Origin: JAAYZQ01 sp041300865
Lineage (GTDB): Bacteria; Chloroflexota; Anaerolineae; JAAYZQ01
Reading direction: 5' to 3'
DNA: 15,241 nucleotides
Assembly (NCBI GenBank): GCA_041300865.1
Contig: JBFYTF010000551.1
Coordinates: 1 to 15,241, forward strand
Under the pieces are notes generated by a model, which was not told the DNA's origin, searched no databases, and saw only the letters and a list, made by a program, of their open reading frames with translations. Numbering within the stretch: position 1 is the stretch's first letter; each line of letters opens with the position of its first letter. The position numbers and the translations under genes were made by a program. Below are positions 1 to 7,658 of the stretch, in pieces.

Positions 1-1665
1 GACATCCTCGACCCCGAGCTGGCGTACGCCGGCGTCGTGCCGGGCGGCGACCTCGGCGCCCCGGTGCAGTCGCCGGTCGGGACCTTGGTCTGGGAGTGGG
101 CGGAGCCGATCACCGTTCCGCCCGGCGCGTCCCTTACCCAGTCGTACCGGGTGGACACTCCCTCGGGCATGGACCGCTTCCAGGCCTGCAACAGCCTGGA
201 CCTCACCTCTCCGGATGATGACCCTGCCGCTGTCGAAGCCTGCGTCAGCGTGCAGCCGCAGCACGCCTATCTCTATCTTCCCGTGGTCCACGAGGATTTC
301 CTATTCGCCTGGCTGGAGGTCGACAAGTCCGTTTCCCCCGGTGCGATCGTGGCCGGCAGCACTTCCGAAGTGGTCTACACGGTCAGCGTCGCCAATGTGG
401 GCGACACGACGGGCATTCTCGAGAGCATTGAGGATACCCTGCCTGCCGGCTTCACTTTCGTCGGCATGGCACCGGGCAGCGATGTGACAACGCCTCCGAG
501 TGGCACGACGGGCACCATCACCTGGACAGGCAGTTGGCCGGTGCCGCCCGGGGACAGCGTCGACGTGCTCTACAGCGTGCGCGCCAGCGGTCCCCCAGGC
601 CCGTATCCCAACGAGGTGATGATCACTGCCCGAGAGGCCATGGTACCTGAGGAGCCGGCCGTCGCCGTGCTGCAGTCCGAGACTCCTATTGCCGGCCTGG
701 TAGCCAGCAACGACGGCCCGACGGGCCTGGGCAGCCCGACCCTCCTGAGCGCCAGCGTGACCGCTGGGAACAACGTTGTCTATACCTGGGACTTTGGCGA
801 TGGGACCACGGGCACCGGCAGCAGTGTCAGCCACGTCTACCCCGCCATTCAGACCTATGTGGCTACGGTTGTTGCCCGAAATGGTGTGAGCGCGGCCAGC
901 ACGACGACCACCGTGGTCATCGAGCCGGCGGTGCTGCTCGAAGAGCGCTTTGACAGTGCCAGCGTGGGTCTCAGCCGCTGGACCAAGTTCCTGAACTACT
1001 GGCGCCTCGAGGACGGCCAGTGGTTCTGGGGTGCGGGCGACGGTGTGGGCGGAACGGGCGCGGCCACCCAGGATTGCTACCTGGGGGGCAAAAAGATGGC
1101 CGAAGATGCCCTGCTGATGTACCTGGGCGAGGGCGCCGAGGAGTGGACGGACTACCGCGTCGAAACCGAGCTCCTCGTCCGTGGCGGTGCCGACCAGCTG
1201 GAAGATGGCACGATCTACTGGCTGGAGGAGGGCGGCGTGCCGGTCGGCCTGTGGGTGCGAGGCCAGTACACGGCCGTGGACGACGGCGGGGGCGGCTGGG
1301 TGACGGGCTACTATGTGAACGTCGGCGGCAGCCCTTACCGGCAGACGATGTACGTCCGGCTGTCGCAGCTGCAAACGCTGACCGATTGTTGGGACCAGGC
1401 CTGCTACAACCCGTCAAACCTCTACGACTTTAACAACCCGCACACGATTACGGAGGTCAAGCTGGAAAGGACCTTTGCCCGCCGCGCCTGGTACAACCTC
1501 GCGGTCGAGGTTCGGGGCAACAACATCAAGGTCTTTTTCGAGGACGAGCTCGTCATCGAATGGAACGATCCGAAGGAGCCGTTCCTCACCGGCACTGTCG
1601 GCTTCAAGACCTACAAGTCCGAGACGGCCAGTTTTGACAATCTCATCGTCACTCCCCTCGATTGA
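1..1665 (+). CDS. Secreted modular surface protein, 5'-truncated (DUF11 repeats, PKD domain, LamG-like C-terminus)
   Basis: The reading frame is open from base 1, so the gene begins upstream; 554 residues are visible (numbered from base 1). Residues about 1-85 look like the end of a DUF11-type beta-sandwich, followed by YLYLPVV at 90-96. A second DUF11-like domain covers about 106-222, with the usual aspartate-proline-rich pattern and the motif EDTLPAGFTFVG. A PKD domain covers about 228-308, with its signature WDFGDG at 263-268. The last 245 residues resemble a concanavalin A/LamG-like jelly roll, ending GTVGFKTY then FDNLIV. These families are extracellular adhesion or binding modules, and no catalytic site is evident. 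The LYLPVV stretch is normally seen at protein C-termini in this kind of genome, as in the 8916-10274 product; here it is internal, which suggests domain fusion. The stop lies 12 bp before the next gene, a GT39-like transferase, so cotranscription is likely. Ligand and function are unknown. Confidence 0.85.
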   Translation, partial: DILDPELAYAGVVPGGDLGAPVQSPVGTLVWEWAEPITVPPGASLTQSYRVDTPSGMDRFQACNSLDLTSPDDDPAAVEACVSVQPQHAYLYLPVVHEDFLFAWLEVDKSVSPGAIVAGSTSEVVYTVSVANVGDTTGILESIEDTLPAGFTFVGMAPGSDVTTPPSGTTGTITWTGSWPVPPGDSVDVLYSVRASGPPGPYPNEVMITAREAMVPEEPAVAVLQSETPIAGLVASNDGPTGLGSPTLLSASVTAGNNVVYTWDFGDGTTGTGSSVSHVYPAIQTYVATVVARNGVSAASTTTTVVIEPAVLLEERFDSASVGLSRWTKFLNYWRLEDGQWFWGAGDGVGGTGAATQDCYLGGKKMAEDALLMYLGEGAEEWTDYRVETELLVRGGADQLEDGTIYWLEEGGVPVGLWVRGQYTAVDDGGGGWVTGYYVNVGGSPYRQTMYVRLSQLQTLTDCWDQACYNPSNLYDFNNPHTITEVKLERTFARRAWYNLAVEVRGNNIKVFFEDELVIEWNDPKEPFLTGTVGFKTYKSETASFDNLIVTPLD

Positions 1666-1677
1666 GCGGAGCATGAG

Positions 1678-4311
1678 GTGCGCCGGGCGATGAGGCCGGG
1701 AGCGGGGCAGCCTGTAGGCCCCGACGGAGACCTTCCACTGCGGGCCGCGCCACGCGCGGCCCGCAGTGATAGCCTCGACTCACCGGCCGCAGCTGCAGGC
1801 GACCTGCCCCGGCGCGTGATCCATCCCCTGCCGGCGGTCGCCAGCCATTCCCTGGCCGTGGTCCTGGTGCTGTTGGCCTTTGGGCTGCGGCTCGGCTATG
1901 CCCTGCAGCCCGAGCCGTTTGTCGACGAGCCGACCACGCTTCTGGTCGCCCAGGCCATCGCCCGCACCGGCATTCCCCGGCTGCCCTCGGGCCTCTTTTA
2001 CGGCAACGACCTGCCCTACTCCTACCTGGTGGGCGGCCTGGTCGCCCTCGTGGGCCCCAGCCTCCTGGCCGCTCGCCTGCTGACCGTGGTGACCTCAGTC
2101 CTGACTGTGGCGCTGCTTTACCTGGTTGGCCGCCGCCTGCTGTCTCCCTGGGCCGGCCTGTGGGGGGCGACGCTGTTGGCCCTCAACCCCGAAGCCATCC
2201 TCTGGGGCGGACGGGCCAGGGCCTACGGCCTGCTGGGCCTGCTGGCCTTCGTCGCCGCAGCCGCGTTCTTCTGGGGCCTGGCGTCCGACCGCGCTGCGCT
2301 ACGTAGGGTGGGTCTGGCCCTCCTCGTAGTCAGTGCCTTTGTCCACCCTGAAGCGGCCCTGCTCTTGCCCGCCTTTGTGGCCGGCAGCCTGGCCGTGCGC
2401 GGCTGGCGCTGGTGGCTGCGGCCTGTCCCCCTTGCCGAGGTGGGCCTCGCCGTCCTGGGACTGGCTGCCCGTTACGGCCTGCAGCTCGTCCTCGCCCAGG
2501 GCCTCGTCGGTGGCTACCAGACGGTGGCCGGCAGCCGGCCACCGCTGCAGTGGGCCGCCGACCTGCCCGCCCGCGTGCAGTCCGTTTTGCCCTTTTTCGT
2601 GGAAGCGGGCCGCTGGCCGCTGTCCCTCCTGGCGTTGGCTGCGCTGGCGCCCGCCGCCTGGCGCCTGGCACGCCGCCGCGCCGACGGCCGTGACCGGGCG
2701 GTGCTGTTCTTCTCGGCCTGCCTATGGCTTGTACCGCTGCAGATGGTGCTCTTCCTGGGCAGCACCTACCAGGGCACCCGCTACTTGAACCTGCTCCTGC
2801 CCATCCTCGCCCTCCTTGCGGGCCGCGGCCTGGAGGAGCTGCTGCTCCTGGCGCTCGCGCTGCCCTCGGCACGCCGCAGCCGTGCGCACCGTGCGCCGGG
2901 TGGCGGCTCAAGAGCATGGCCCGCTCTCCTGGCCTCGCTGGCCCTTGTACTGCTCCTCGTGGCCTTGTTCCCCGCTGCGCTGGCGGCTTCTGCTACGCAG
3001 GAGAGGGCCTATGGCTCGGCCTTTGATCTCGTGGCCCGCTACCGGCAGCCGGGAGACCGCGTGGCGACCGTCGCCCCGGCTGCAGGGCAGCTCCTGCTGG
3101 GTGGCAGTGACTACTTTGCCCTGGGGCTGGACTACGAGGAGTTTGTCTACCGCGACGGCGACGGGCAGCTCGTGGACCGCTGGCTGGGCTCGCCCTTGCT
3201 CCGCTCTGCCGGCGACCTGGAGGCCGCTCTCCTTGCACTTGGGACGCCGGCACCAGGAGCCGGCGCAGGCCGCCTCTGGCTCGTCGTCGACGAGGCGCGC
3301 TTTCGCCGCCGCTTCGAGCCCGCCTTTATCCAAACTGTCTGGGACCGGATGGACCTGGTGGGCTACACACCCGGGGTCCTCGTCTTCCGGTCCTTGCCGG
3401 CCGTCGAGCCCGCCGTCTCCCAAGCCTCCGGCGCGCTGTTCGGCGAGCGGCTTCTCCTGGAGCGCTATGAGCTCGGCTCGTCCGGCAACCGGCCGGCTGC
3501 CGTCGGGCAGGGCGAAGTAGTTGCCGTGCCAGGCGAGGAGCTGCCCCTCACCCTGTATTGGCAGGCCACGGGCCCACAGGCCGGCCAGCTGCACGTCTTT
3601 GTCCACATTGTCGGCGAGGATGGGCAGCGCTTCGCCCCGGCCGACGGCCCGCCCGTGGCCGGCCTGGAGGGGGCGCTGCCCATGGATCACTGGCCGGTGG
3701 GCGAGACGCTTCCGGACCGGCGGATGCTGCCCCTGCCCGCCGGCCTCGCCCCTGGCCTCTACCGCCTGGAGGTGGGCCTCTACGAGCCTGCCACGGGCGA
3801 CCGGCTGCCCGTCACTGCTGCCGAGGGCCGCACGGCCGACGGCGCCCTCATCCTGGACTATTTCCGGGTGGCAGAGCCGGCCGGCGCAGCGCTGCCGCCC
3901 CCACGGGAGGGCTTGCCCATCGAGTTTAGCGGGGAGGGGGACCAGGCCCGCCTGGTGGCCTTTAGCCTGGGTCCGGAGCCCATCGCCGCGGGTGGCAGCC
4001 TGGAGCTCGCCCTGTACTGGCAGAGCTTGGAGCAGCTGCGGGGCGACTATACCGTGTTCGTCCACCTCCTGGACGGCGAGGGGCGCATCTGGGGGCAGGG
4101 CGACAGCCGGCCCATGGGCGGCTTTTACCCCACCGGCCTCTGGGACCCGGGGGAAGTTGTCGTGGACAGGCACCACGTAACCATCGATCCCGGCGCTCCG
4201 CCGGGCATCTACCAACTGGCCGTGGGCCTCTACCACCAACCCACCGGCCGCCGCCTGGTCAGCGCCGGTGGCGACCGGGCCGTCTTGGGCAAGGTGGCTG
4301 TCGGACCATGA
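1678..4311 (+). CDS. GT39/ArnT-like membrane glycosyltransferase with two C-terminal beta-sandwich modules
   Basis: Predicted polytopic membrane transferase of the GT-C fold (PMT/ArnT/GT39 type), which uses a polyprenyl-phosphate sugar on the outer face of the membrane. The 877-residue protein has a polar N-tail (1-55), a first membrane helix (about 57-75) and then the acidic motif FVDE at 81-84, the position of the catalytic Asp/Glu pair in this superfamily. Hydrophobic segments continue to about residue 435. An extracytoplasmic part includes LWLVVDEARF (533-542). Two similar beta-sandwich units follow (about 588-732 and 750-877), each with an LYWQ strand, a VFVH strand and a PPG/APG-x-Y-x-L strand. 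The GTG at 1678 has GGAG at 1668-1671, 6 nt upstream. A GTG at 1816 would remove a hairpin-containing segment but has no visible Shine-Dalgarno. The gene ends in an ATGA overlap with its paralogue at 4308. Acceptor and sugar are unknown; a role in protein O-glycosylation or surface-polysaccharide modification is inference. Confidence 0.85.
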   Translation: MRRAMRPGAGQPVGPDGDLPLRAAPRAARSDSLDSPAAAAGDLPRRVIHPLPAVASHSLAVVLVLLAFGLRLGYALQPEPFVDEPTTLLVAQAIARTGIPRLPSGLFYGNDLPYSYLVGGLVALVGPSLLAARLLTVVTSVLTVALLYLVGRRLLSPWAGLWGATLLALNPEAILWGGRARAYGLLGLLAFVAAAAFFWGLASDRAALRRVGLALLVVSAFVHPEAALLLPAFVAGSLAVRGWRWWLRPVPLAEVGLAVLGLAARYGLQLVLAQGLVGGYQTVAGSRPPLQWAADLPARVQSVLPFFVEAGRWPLSLLALAALAPAAWRLARRRADGRDRAVLFFSACLWLVPLQMVLFLGSTYQGTRYLNLLLPILALLAGRGLEELLLLALALPSARRSRAHRAPGGGSRAWPALLASLALVLLLVALFPAALAASATQERAYGSAFDLVARYRQPGDRVATVAPAAGQLLLGGSDYFALGLDYEEFVYRDGDGQLVDRWLGSPLLRSAGDLEAALLALGTPAPGAGAGRLWLVVDEARFRRRFEPAFIQTVWDRMDLVGYTPGVLVFRSLPAVEPAVSQASGALFGERLLLERYELGSSGNRPAAVGQGEVVAVPGEELPLTLYWQATGPQAGQLHVFVHIVGEDGQRFAPADGPPVAGLEGALPMDHWPVGETLPDRRMLPLPAGLAPGLYRLEVGLYEPATGDRLPVTAAEGRTADGALILDYFRVAEPAGAALPPPREGLPIEFSGEGDQARLVAFSLGPEPIAAGGSLELALYWQSLEQLRGDYTVFVHLLDGEGRIWGQGDSRPMGGFYPTGLWDPGEVVVDRHHVTIDPGAPPGIYQLAVGLYHQPTGRRLVSAGGDRAVLGKVAVGP
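1736..1768. repeat. Perfect 15-bp inverted repeat (hairpin)
   Basis: The left arm CACTGCGGGCCGCGC (1736-1750) and right arm GCGCGGCCCGCAGTG (1754-1768) are exact reverse complements around a 3-nt loop. It lies in the first 31 codons of the annotated transferase, or in the intergenic gap if translation really starts at the GTG at 1816. No T-run follows, so it is not a standard intrinsic terminator. It could be an mRNA stability or attenuation element, or a protein-binding palindrome. Confidence 0.8.
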
Positions 4312-6032
4312 CCACCCACCTCCATGCCGCGCACCTCCCCACGCCCACGCTCGTGATCGGCCGCCACACGGTCGTGCCGGACGGCAATGGTTTGCTCGTG
4401 CCGGACAACAGTCCGGCACCCGACGAGGCGCGGAGTGTGATCCACGCCGAGCAGGAGACAGGAGAGCCCAACCACCCCGCGGTCGTGCCGGACACCAGTC
4501 CAGCACTCCTGATCCTGGTGCTGCTCATCACGGCCCTCGGCTTCGGCTTTCGTTTGGCCTACGCCCTCGACATCCCTTTCTTCGTCGACGAGTACCTCCA
4601 GGTGCGGGCCGCGGAGCGGATCGTTGCCCGGGGAGCGCCCCTGCTGCCCTCGGGCAACTTTTACAGCCATGGCCTGCTGCTCTCCTACCTCGTCGCCGGG
4701 CTTACCGCCCTGGGAGCCAGGGCCGATTGGCTCTTGAGGCTGCCGGTGCTCCTCCTGAGCACGGCGTCTATTCCGCTCACCTATTGGCTTGGCCGCCGTG
4801 CCTTCTCGGCTGCCGCCGGGCTGGTAGCTGCTGCCGCCCTGGCCGTGGCCGGCGATGCCATCTTGTGGGGCGGGCGGGTGCGTATGTACGCACCTCTGCA
4901 GTTCTTCGCCCTGGCGCTGACCGTCGTGTTTTACGTATGGGTCGTCGCGGAGCGGGACCGGCCCCTGTATCGCTGGCTGTTTATCGCCACCTTCTGGGCC
5001 GCCCTCTTTTGCCACGCCGAGGCCATGCTGCTGCTCCCTGTCCTGGGGCTTTGGGCGCTGCTGCAGCGTGGTTGGCGATGGTGCCTGCGGCCCCCCAACC
5101 TGGCTGCCTTTGCCCTGGCCGGCCTGTCCATCCTGGTCGAGATCCTTCTGCGGCAGCTGGGACCCCCCGTGCAGGCGCGGGTGGCAGCGGGCGTTTTTGA
5201 GCCGCAGACGCGCCAGTACCTGGGGGCGGGGATCGACTGGCCGGGTGTGCTCAAAGTCGTCGAGCCCCTCTTCCTCTCGCCGGAGCGCCTGGCGGCGACA
5301 CTGCTCGCCCTGGCCGGGCTCGGCTGGCTCCTTGTGCGTCTGGCGCGGGAACGGCGCCTGCCGCCGGCCGGCAGCCAGGACCGCGCTCTGGCCTTCCTCT
5401 ACTCCTTACTCGTTCCCGTGCTCCTGCTGCTACTCTTTGCCGTGGACCCCGAGTGGAAGAGCCCGCGCTATGGCCTGATGCTGCTGCCCCACTACTTCCT
5501 GGTTGCCGCTGCCACGCTGGCTGCCGCCGGTCGCGCACTGGTGGCCCGCTTCCTGTCCCCTGCCCGCAGGCGGTTCGCTGCGGGGGCGGCGACAACTGCG
5601 GTCGTGGCCCTGATCGTCCTCACGTCCTGGCCCTCGGCGGTGCGCGCCACGCGCGAGACGGTGCCGGACTACGGTTGGGCCCTGGCCTACGTGGCCGAGC
5701 ACGCGCAGCCTGGCGACCAGGTGATCACCTTCCTCTGCCCGGCCGCTTTTTGGCACCTGGGCCGCTGCGACTACCTGGCAGCACCCACCGACTTTGCCGG
5801 GTTTGCCGTGCAGCGAGACGGGCGCTGGGTGAGCGGCTGGGACCTCGTGCCCATCGTGGATTCGGCCGCAGGTCTGAACCAAGTGCTCGATGCGGCACCG
5901 CGGGCTTGGTTCGTCGTCGACGAGGGACGACTTGCCGGCCGGTACGATCCCGACTTCTTGAGCGCGCTGCTGGACCGGATGGATCTCGTCGCCCAGGAGC
6001 GCGAGATGGTCATATTCCTTGGATCCCGCTGA
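4308..6032 (+). CDS. GT39/ArnT-like membrane glycosyltransferase, paralogue of the preceding gene without the beta-sandwich tail
   Basis: The 574-residue polytopic protein aligns by eye with the upstream gene through its whole transferase part. It has FVDE at 92-95 after the first helix (about 67-86), then LPSGNFYSHG (113-122; LPSGLFYGND upstream) and AILWGGRVRMYA (184-195; AILWGGRARAYG upstream). Its extracytoplasmic end has WFVVDEGRL (534-542) and LLDRMDLV (554-561), both matching the neighbour. It stops there and lacks the two C-terminal sandwich modules. The pair looks like a tandem duplication with gain or loss of the tail. The start ATG overlaps the upstream stop (ATGA), which implies translational coupling. 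The first 66 residues are polar and contain VPD repeats encoded by hairpin-forming DNA; a GTG at 4485 is an alternative start just before the first helix. Donor and acceptor are unknown. Confidence 0.84.
   Translation: MTTHLHAAHLPTPTLVIGRHTVVPDGNGLLVPDNSPAPDEARSVIHAEQETGEPNHPAVVPDTSPALLILVLLITALGFGFRLAYALDIPFFVDEYLQVRAAERIVARGAPLLPSGNFYSHGLLLSYLVAGLTALGARADWLLRLPVLLLSTASIPLTYWLGRRAFSAAAGLVAAAALAVAGDAILWGGRVRMYAPLQFFALALTVVFYVWVVAERDRPLYRWLFIATFWAALFCHAEAMLLLPVLGLWALLQRGWRWCLRPPNLAAFALAGLSILVEILLRQLGPPVQARVAAGVFEPQTRQYLGAGIDWPGVLKVVEPLFLSPERLAATLLALAGLGWLLVRLARERRLPPAGSQDRALAFLYSLLVPVLLLLLFAVDPEWKSPRYGLMLLPHYFLVAAATLAAAGRALVARFLSPARRRFAAGAATTAVVALIVLTSWPSAVRATRETVPDYGWALAYVAEHAQPGDQVITFLCPAAFWHLGRCDYLAAPTDFAGFAVQRDGRWVSGWDLVPIVDSAAGLNQVLDAAPRAWFVVDEGRLAGRYDPDFLSALLDRMDLVAQEREMVIFLGSR
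4374..4506. repeat. Three in-frame GTGCCGGAC repeats, two with hairpin partners
   Basis: GTGCCGGAC occurs at 4374-4382, 4398-4406 and 4485-4493, always in the same codon phase and encoding VPD. The second copy is followed after AACA by its exact reverse complement GTCCGGCAC (4411-4419), a 9-bp stem with a 4-nt loop. The third is followed after ACCA by GTCCAGCAC (4498-4506), the same stem with one C-A mismatch. The protein reads VPDNSPAP and VPDTSPAL at these two copies. The region is either a repetitive N-terminal tail or a non-coding spacer read through in a GC-rich frame. Confidence 0.75.
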
Positions 6033-6151
6033 GACCGGGCCCCGATTTCTCATCTGTTTCTAATGGTGCGTTAAGCCTGGTCTAATCTCGGGCGGGCATA
6101 ATGCGCACAGTGAAATAGACATTTTCCTTAATCAGGACAGTTTTTGGTCAG

Positions 6152-6183
6152 GAAACCGGTCTCAGGGGGAGGGGCCGGTTTCT
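6152..6183 (+). terminator. Terminator-like hairpin after the glycosyltransferase operon
   Basis: GAAACCGG (6152-6159) pairs exactly with CCGGTTTC (6175-6182) across a 15-nt purine-rich loop, followed by TTGATTT. The tail is only moderately T-rich, so termination is plausible rather than certain. It lies 120 bp after the glycosyltransferase stop and before the probable kinase start. The right part of the left arm can instead pair with DNA at the glycosyltransferase stop codon: CTGAGACCGG at 6029-6038 with CCGGTCTCAG at 6156-6165. Confidence 0.45.
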
Positions 6184-6197
6184 TGATTTCCCCTCGC

Positions 6198-6226
6198 TTT
6201 ACAAAAGGTGCGATCTGTGGCATCAT
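6198..6226 (+). promoter_or_regulatory. Possible sigma70-type promoter of the histidine kinase
   Basis: TTTACA (6198-6203) and CATCAT (6221-6226) are separated by exactly 17 nt and match consensus at 5/6 and 4/6 positions. Transcription would begin near 6233, giving a leader of about 22 nt to the GTG at 6255. The placement just after a terminator-like hairpin fits. The -10 match is weak. Confidence 0.35.
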
Positions 6227-6254
6227 CCCCTCATACTCGGTGCCGGTTGCTGTT

Positions 6255-7655
6255 GTGTCCATTCGGTTGCGTCTTACGTTAGCCTATACGACCGTCCTGG
6301 CCGCCGTGCTCGTGGTTTTCGCCACGGCGCTGTACTACCTGTTGACTCTCAACCTCTTGAATGGCATCGATCGCCAGCTAGTGACCACGGCGGACCGGGT
6401 TGCAGGTGCCAGCCAGGTGCGCATCTCGCCCCTGTCCCCCAGCGCCATGCTCGACGTTCCTGACCTCGATCTTCTGGCGGTGCCGGGCCTCTACATCCAG
6501 GTGTTCGACCTCTCTTCGGGGCTCATCGTCGATCGCTCCTACACGCTGGGCGACGGCGCGTTGCCGCTGGAGCAGGCGACGAGGGAGGTCGTCCTGGCAG
6601 GCCGGACCAACGTCGAGAGCCTACCCGTCGGCGGCCAGCGGATGCGGATCTTTAGCCGGCCGATAGAGGCGGGTGGCAAGGTTGTAGGGGTCGTCCAGGC
6701 CGGCAGCTCTCTGGTACAGGTAGACCAAACGCAGCGCCAGCTGCTGAGCATCTTGGTTGTGGGCGGCATCCTGGCCCTTGTGGTCTCGACACTGCTGGGC
6801 GCGCTTCTCGCGCGGGCCGCCCTGCGCCCCATCGACCAGATCACGCAGACGGCCATCGCCATTTCACAGACAGAAGACTTGACGCGCAGGCTGGCTGTGC
6901 GCCGTCCCCTGGACGAAGTCGGCCGCCTCGCCACGACGTTCAACGGCATGCTGGCCCGGCTGGAGACGCTGTTTCGCACCCAGAAGCGCTTTGTCGCCGA
7001 CGTCTCCCACGAGCTGCGCACACCCCTGACCACCATCCAGGGCAACGTGCAGCTGTTGCGGCGAGGCGCCGCCGCTGATCCCGAGGCACGACGCGAGACA
7101 CTGGCCGACATCGAGGCCGAGGTAGCCCGCATGTCACGCCTCGTGGCCGACCTGCTTTTCCTGGCGCGCATGGATGCCGGCGTGGAGCTGGACGTGGCGC
7201 CCGTCGAGCTCGATACCCTGGTCCTCGACGTGTACCGCCAGGCGCAGATCATGGGCGACGGGGTTGAAGTCCGCCTCGGCCACGAAGACCAGGCGGTCAT
7301 CCAGGGCGACGCCGATCGCCTGCGACAACTCCTGCTCAATCTCGTCGACAACGCCCTGAAGTACACGCCTCCGGGTGGCCGCGTCACCCTCTCGCTGCAC
7401 AAAAAGGAGAGCTGGGTCCAGGTCGTGGTGGCCGATACGGGGCTGGGCATCCCGCCGGAAGATCTACTGCCCGGCCCGTTGGGCGTCCCGGTGATCTTTG
7501 AGCGCTTCTACCGGGCCGATCCCGCCCGCTCACCGGGAGGCACGGGGTTGGGCCTGTCCATCGTGCACTGGATCGTGCAGGCCCACGGAGGCCGCATCGA
7601 GGTCGAAAGCAGGGTAGGCCAGGGCAGCACCTTCACGGTCTGGCTGCCGGCCTGA
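6255..7655 (+). CDS. Membrane sensor histidine kinase (HAMP, HisKA, HATPase)
   Basis: 466 residues from the GTG at 6255. A membrane helix (about 8-32) and an extracytoplasmic sensor of about 130 residues precede a second helix (about 163-187). A HAMP linker covers about 188-240. The dimerisation/phosphoacceptor helix has SHELRTP with the phosphorylatable His252. The ATP-binding domain has its N box around N362-N366, G1 DTGLG at 394-398, F box FERF at 415-418 and G2 GGTGLGL at 428-434. The order and spacing are those of a transmembrane two-component kinase of the EnvZ/BaeS type. The stretch between G1 and the F box (EDLLPGPLGVPVIFERF) is about seven residues longer than usual. Upstream in-frame codons, including a TTG at 6144, would read through the terminator-like hairpin, and the product would start without a membrane segment; I therefore prefer 6255, although its Shine-Dalgarno is weak. 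No response regulator is encoded in the window, so the partner is elsewhere. Its signal is unknown. Confidence 0.92.
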   Translation: MSIRLRLTLAYTTVLAAVLVVFATALYYLLTLNLLNGIDRQLVTTADRVAGASQVRISPLSPSAMLDVPDLDLLAVPGLYIQVFDLSSGLIVDRSYTLGDGALPLEQATREVVLAGRTNVESLPVGGQRMRIFSRPIEAGGKVVGVVQAGSSLVQVDQTQRQLLSILVVGGILALVVSTLLGALLARAALRPIDQITQTAIAISQTEDLTRRLAVRRPLDEVGRLATTFNGMLARLETLFRTQKRFVADVSHELRTPLTTIQGNVQLLRRGAAADPEARRETLADIEAEVARMSRLVADLLFLARMDAGVELDVAPVELDTLVLDVYRQAQIMGDGVEVRLGHEDQAVIQGDADRLRQLLLNLVDNALKYTPPGGRVTLSLHKKESWVQVVVADTGLGIPPEDLLPGPLGVPVIFERFYRADPARSPGGTGLGLSIVHWIVQAHGGRIEVESRVGQGSTFTVWLPA

Positions 7656-7658
7656 GGG

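Noticed and set aside
2908..4506. 532-codon open frame on the minus strand, opposite two transferases
   Set aside because: The sense frames encode clear membrane and beta-sandwich domains. The antisense product is low-complexity, has no domain pattern, and is expected by chance at this GC content. The same applies to minus frames at 301-1374, 4230-5015, 12423-13484 and 14100-14846.
6071..6102. TTAAGC ... CATAAT as a kinase promoter
   Set aside because: The spacer is 20 nt, the -35 match is poor and it lies before the terminator-like hairpin. The TTTACA/CATCAT pair is better placed.
6144..6254. TTG-initiated N-terminal extension of the histidine kinase
   Set aside because: It would translate through a terminator-like hairpin and a possible promoter, with no ribosome site. 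The GTG at 6255 starts directly before the first membrane helix.
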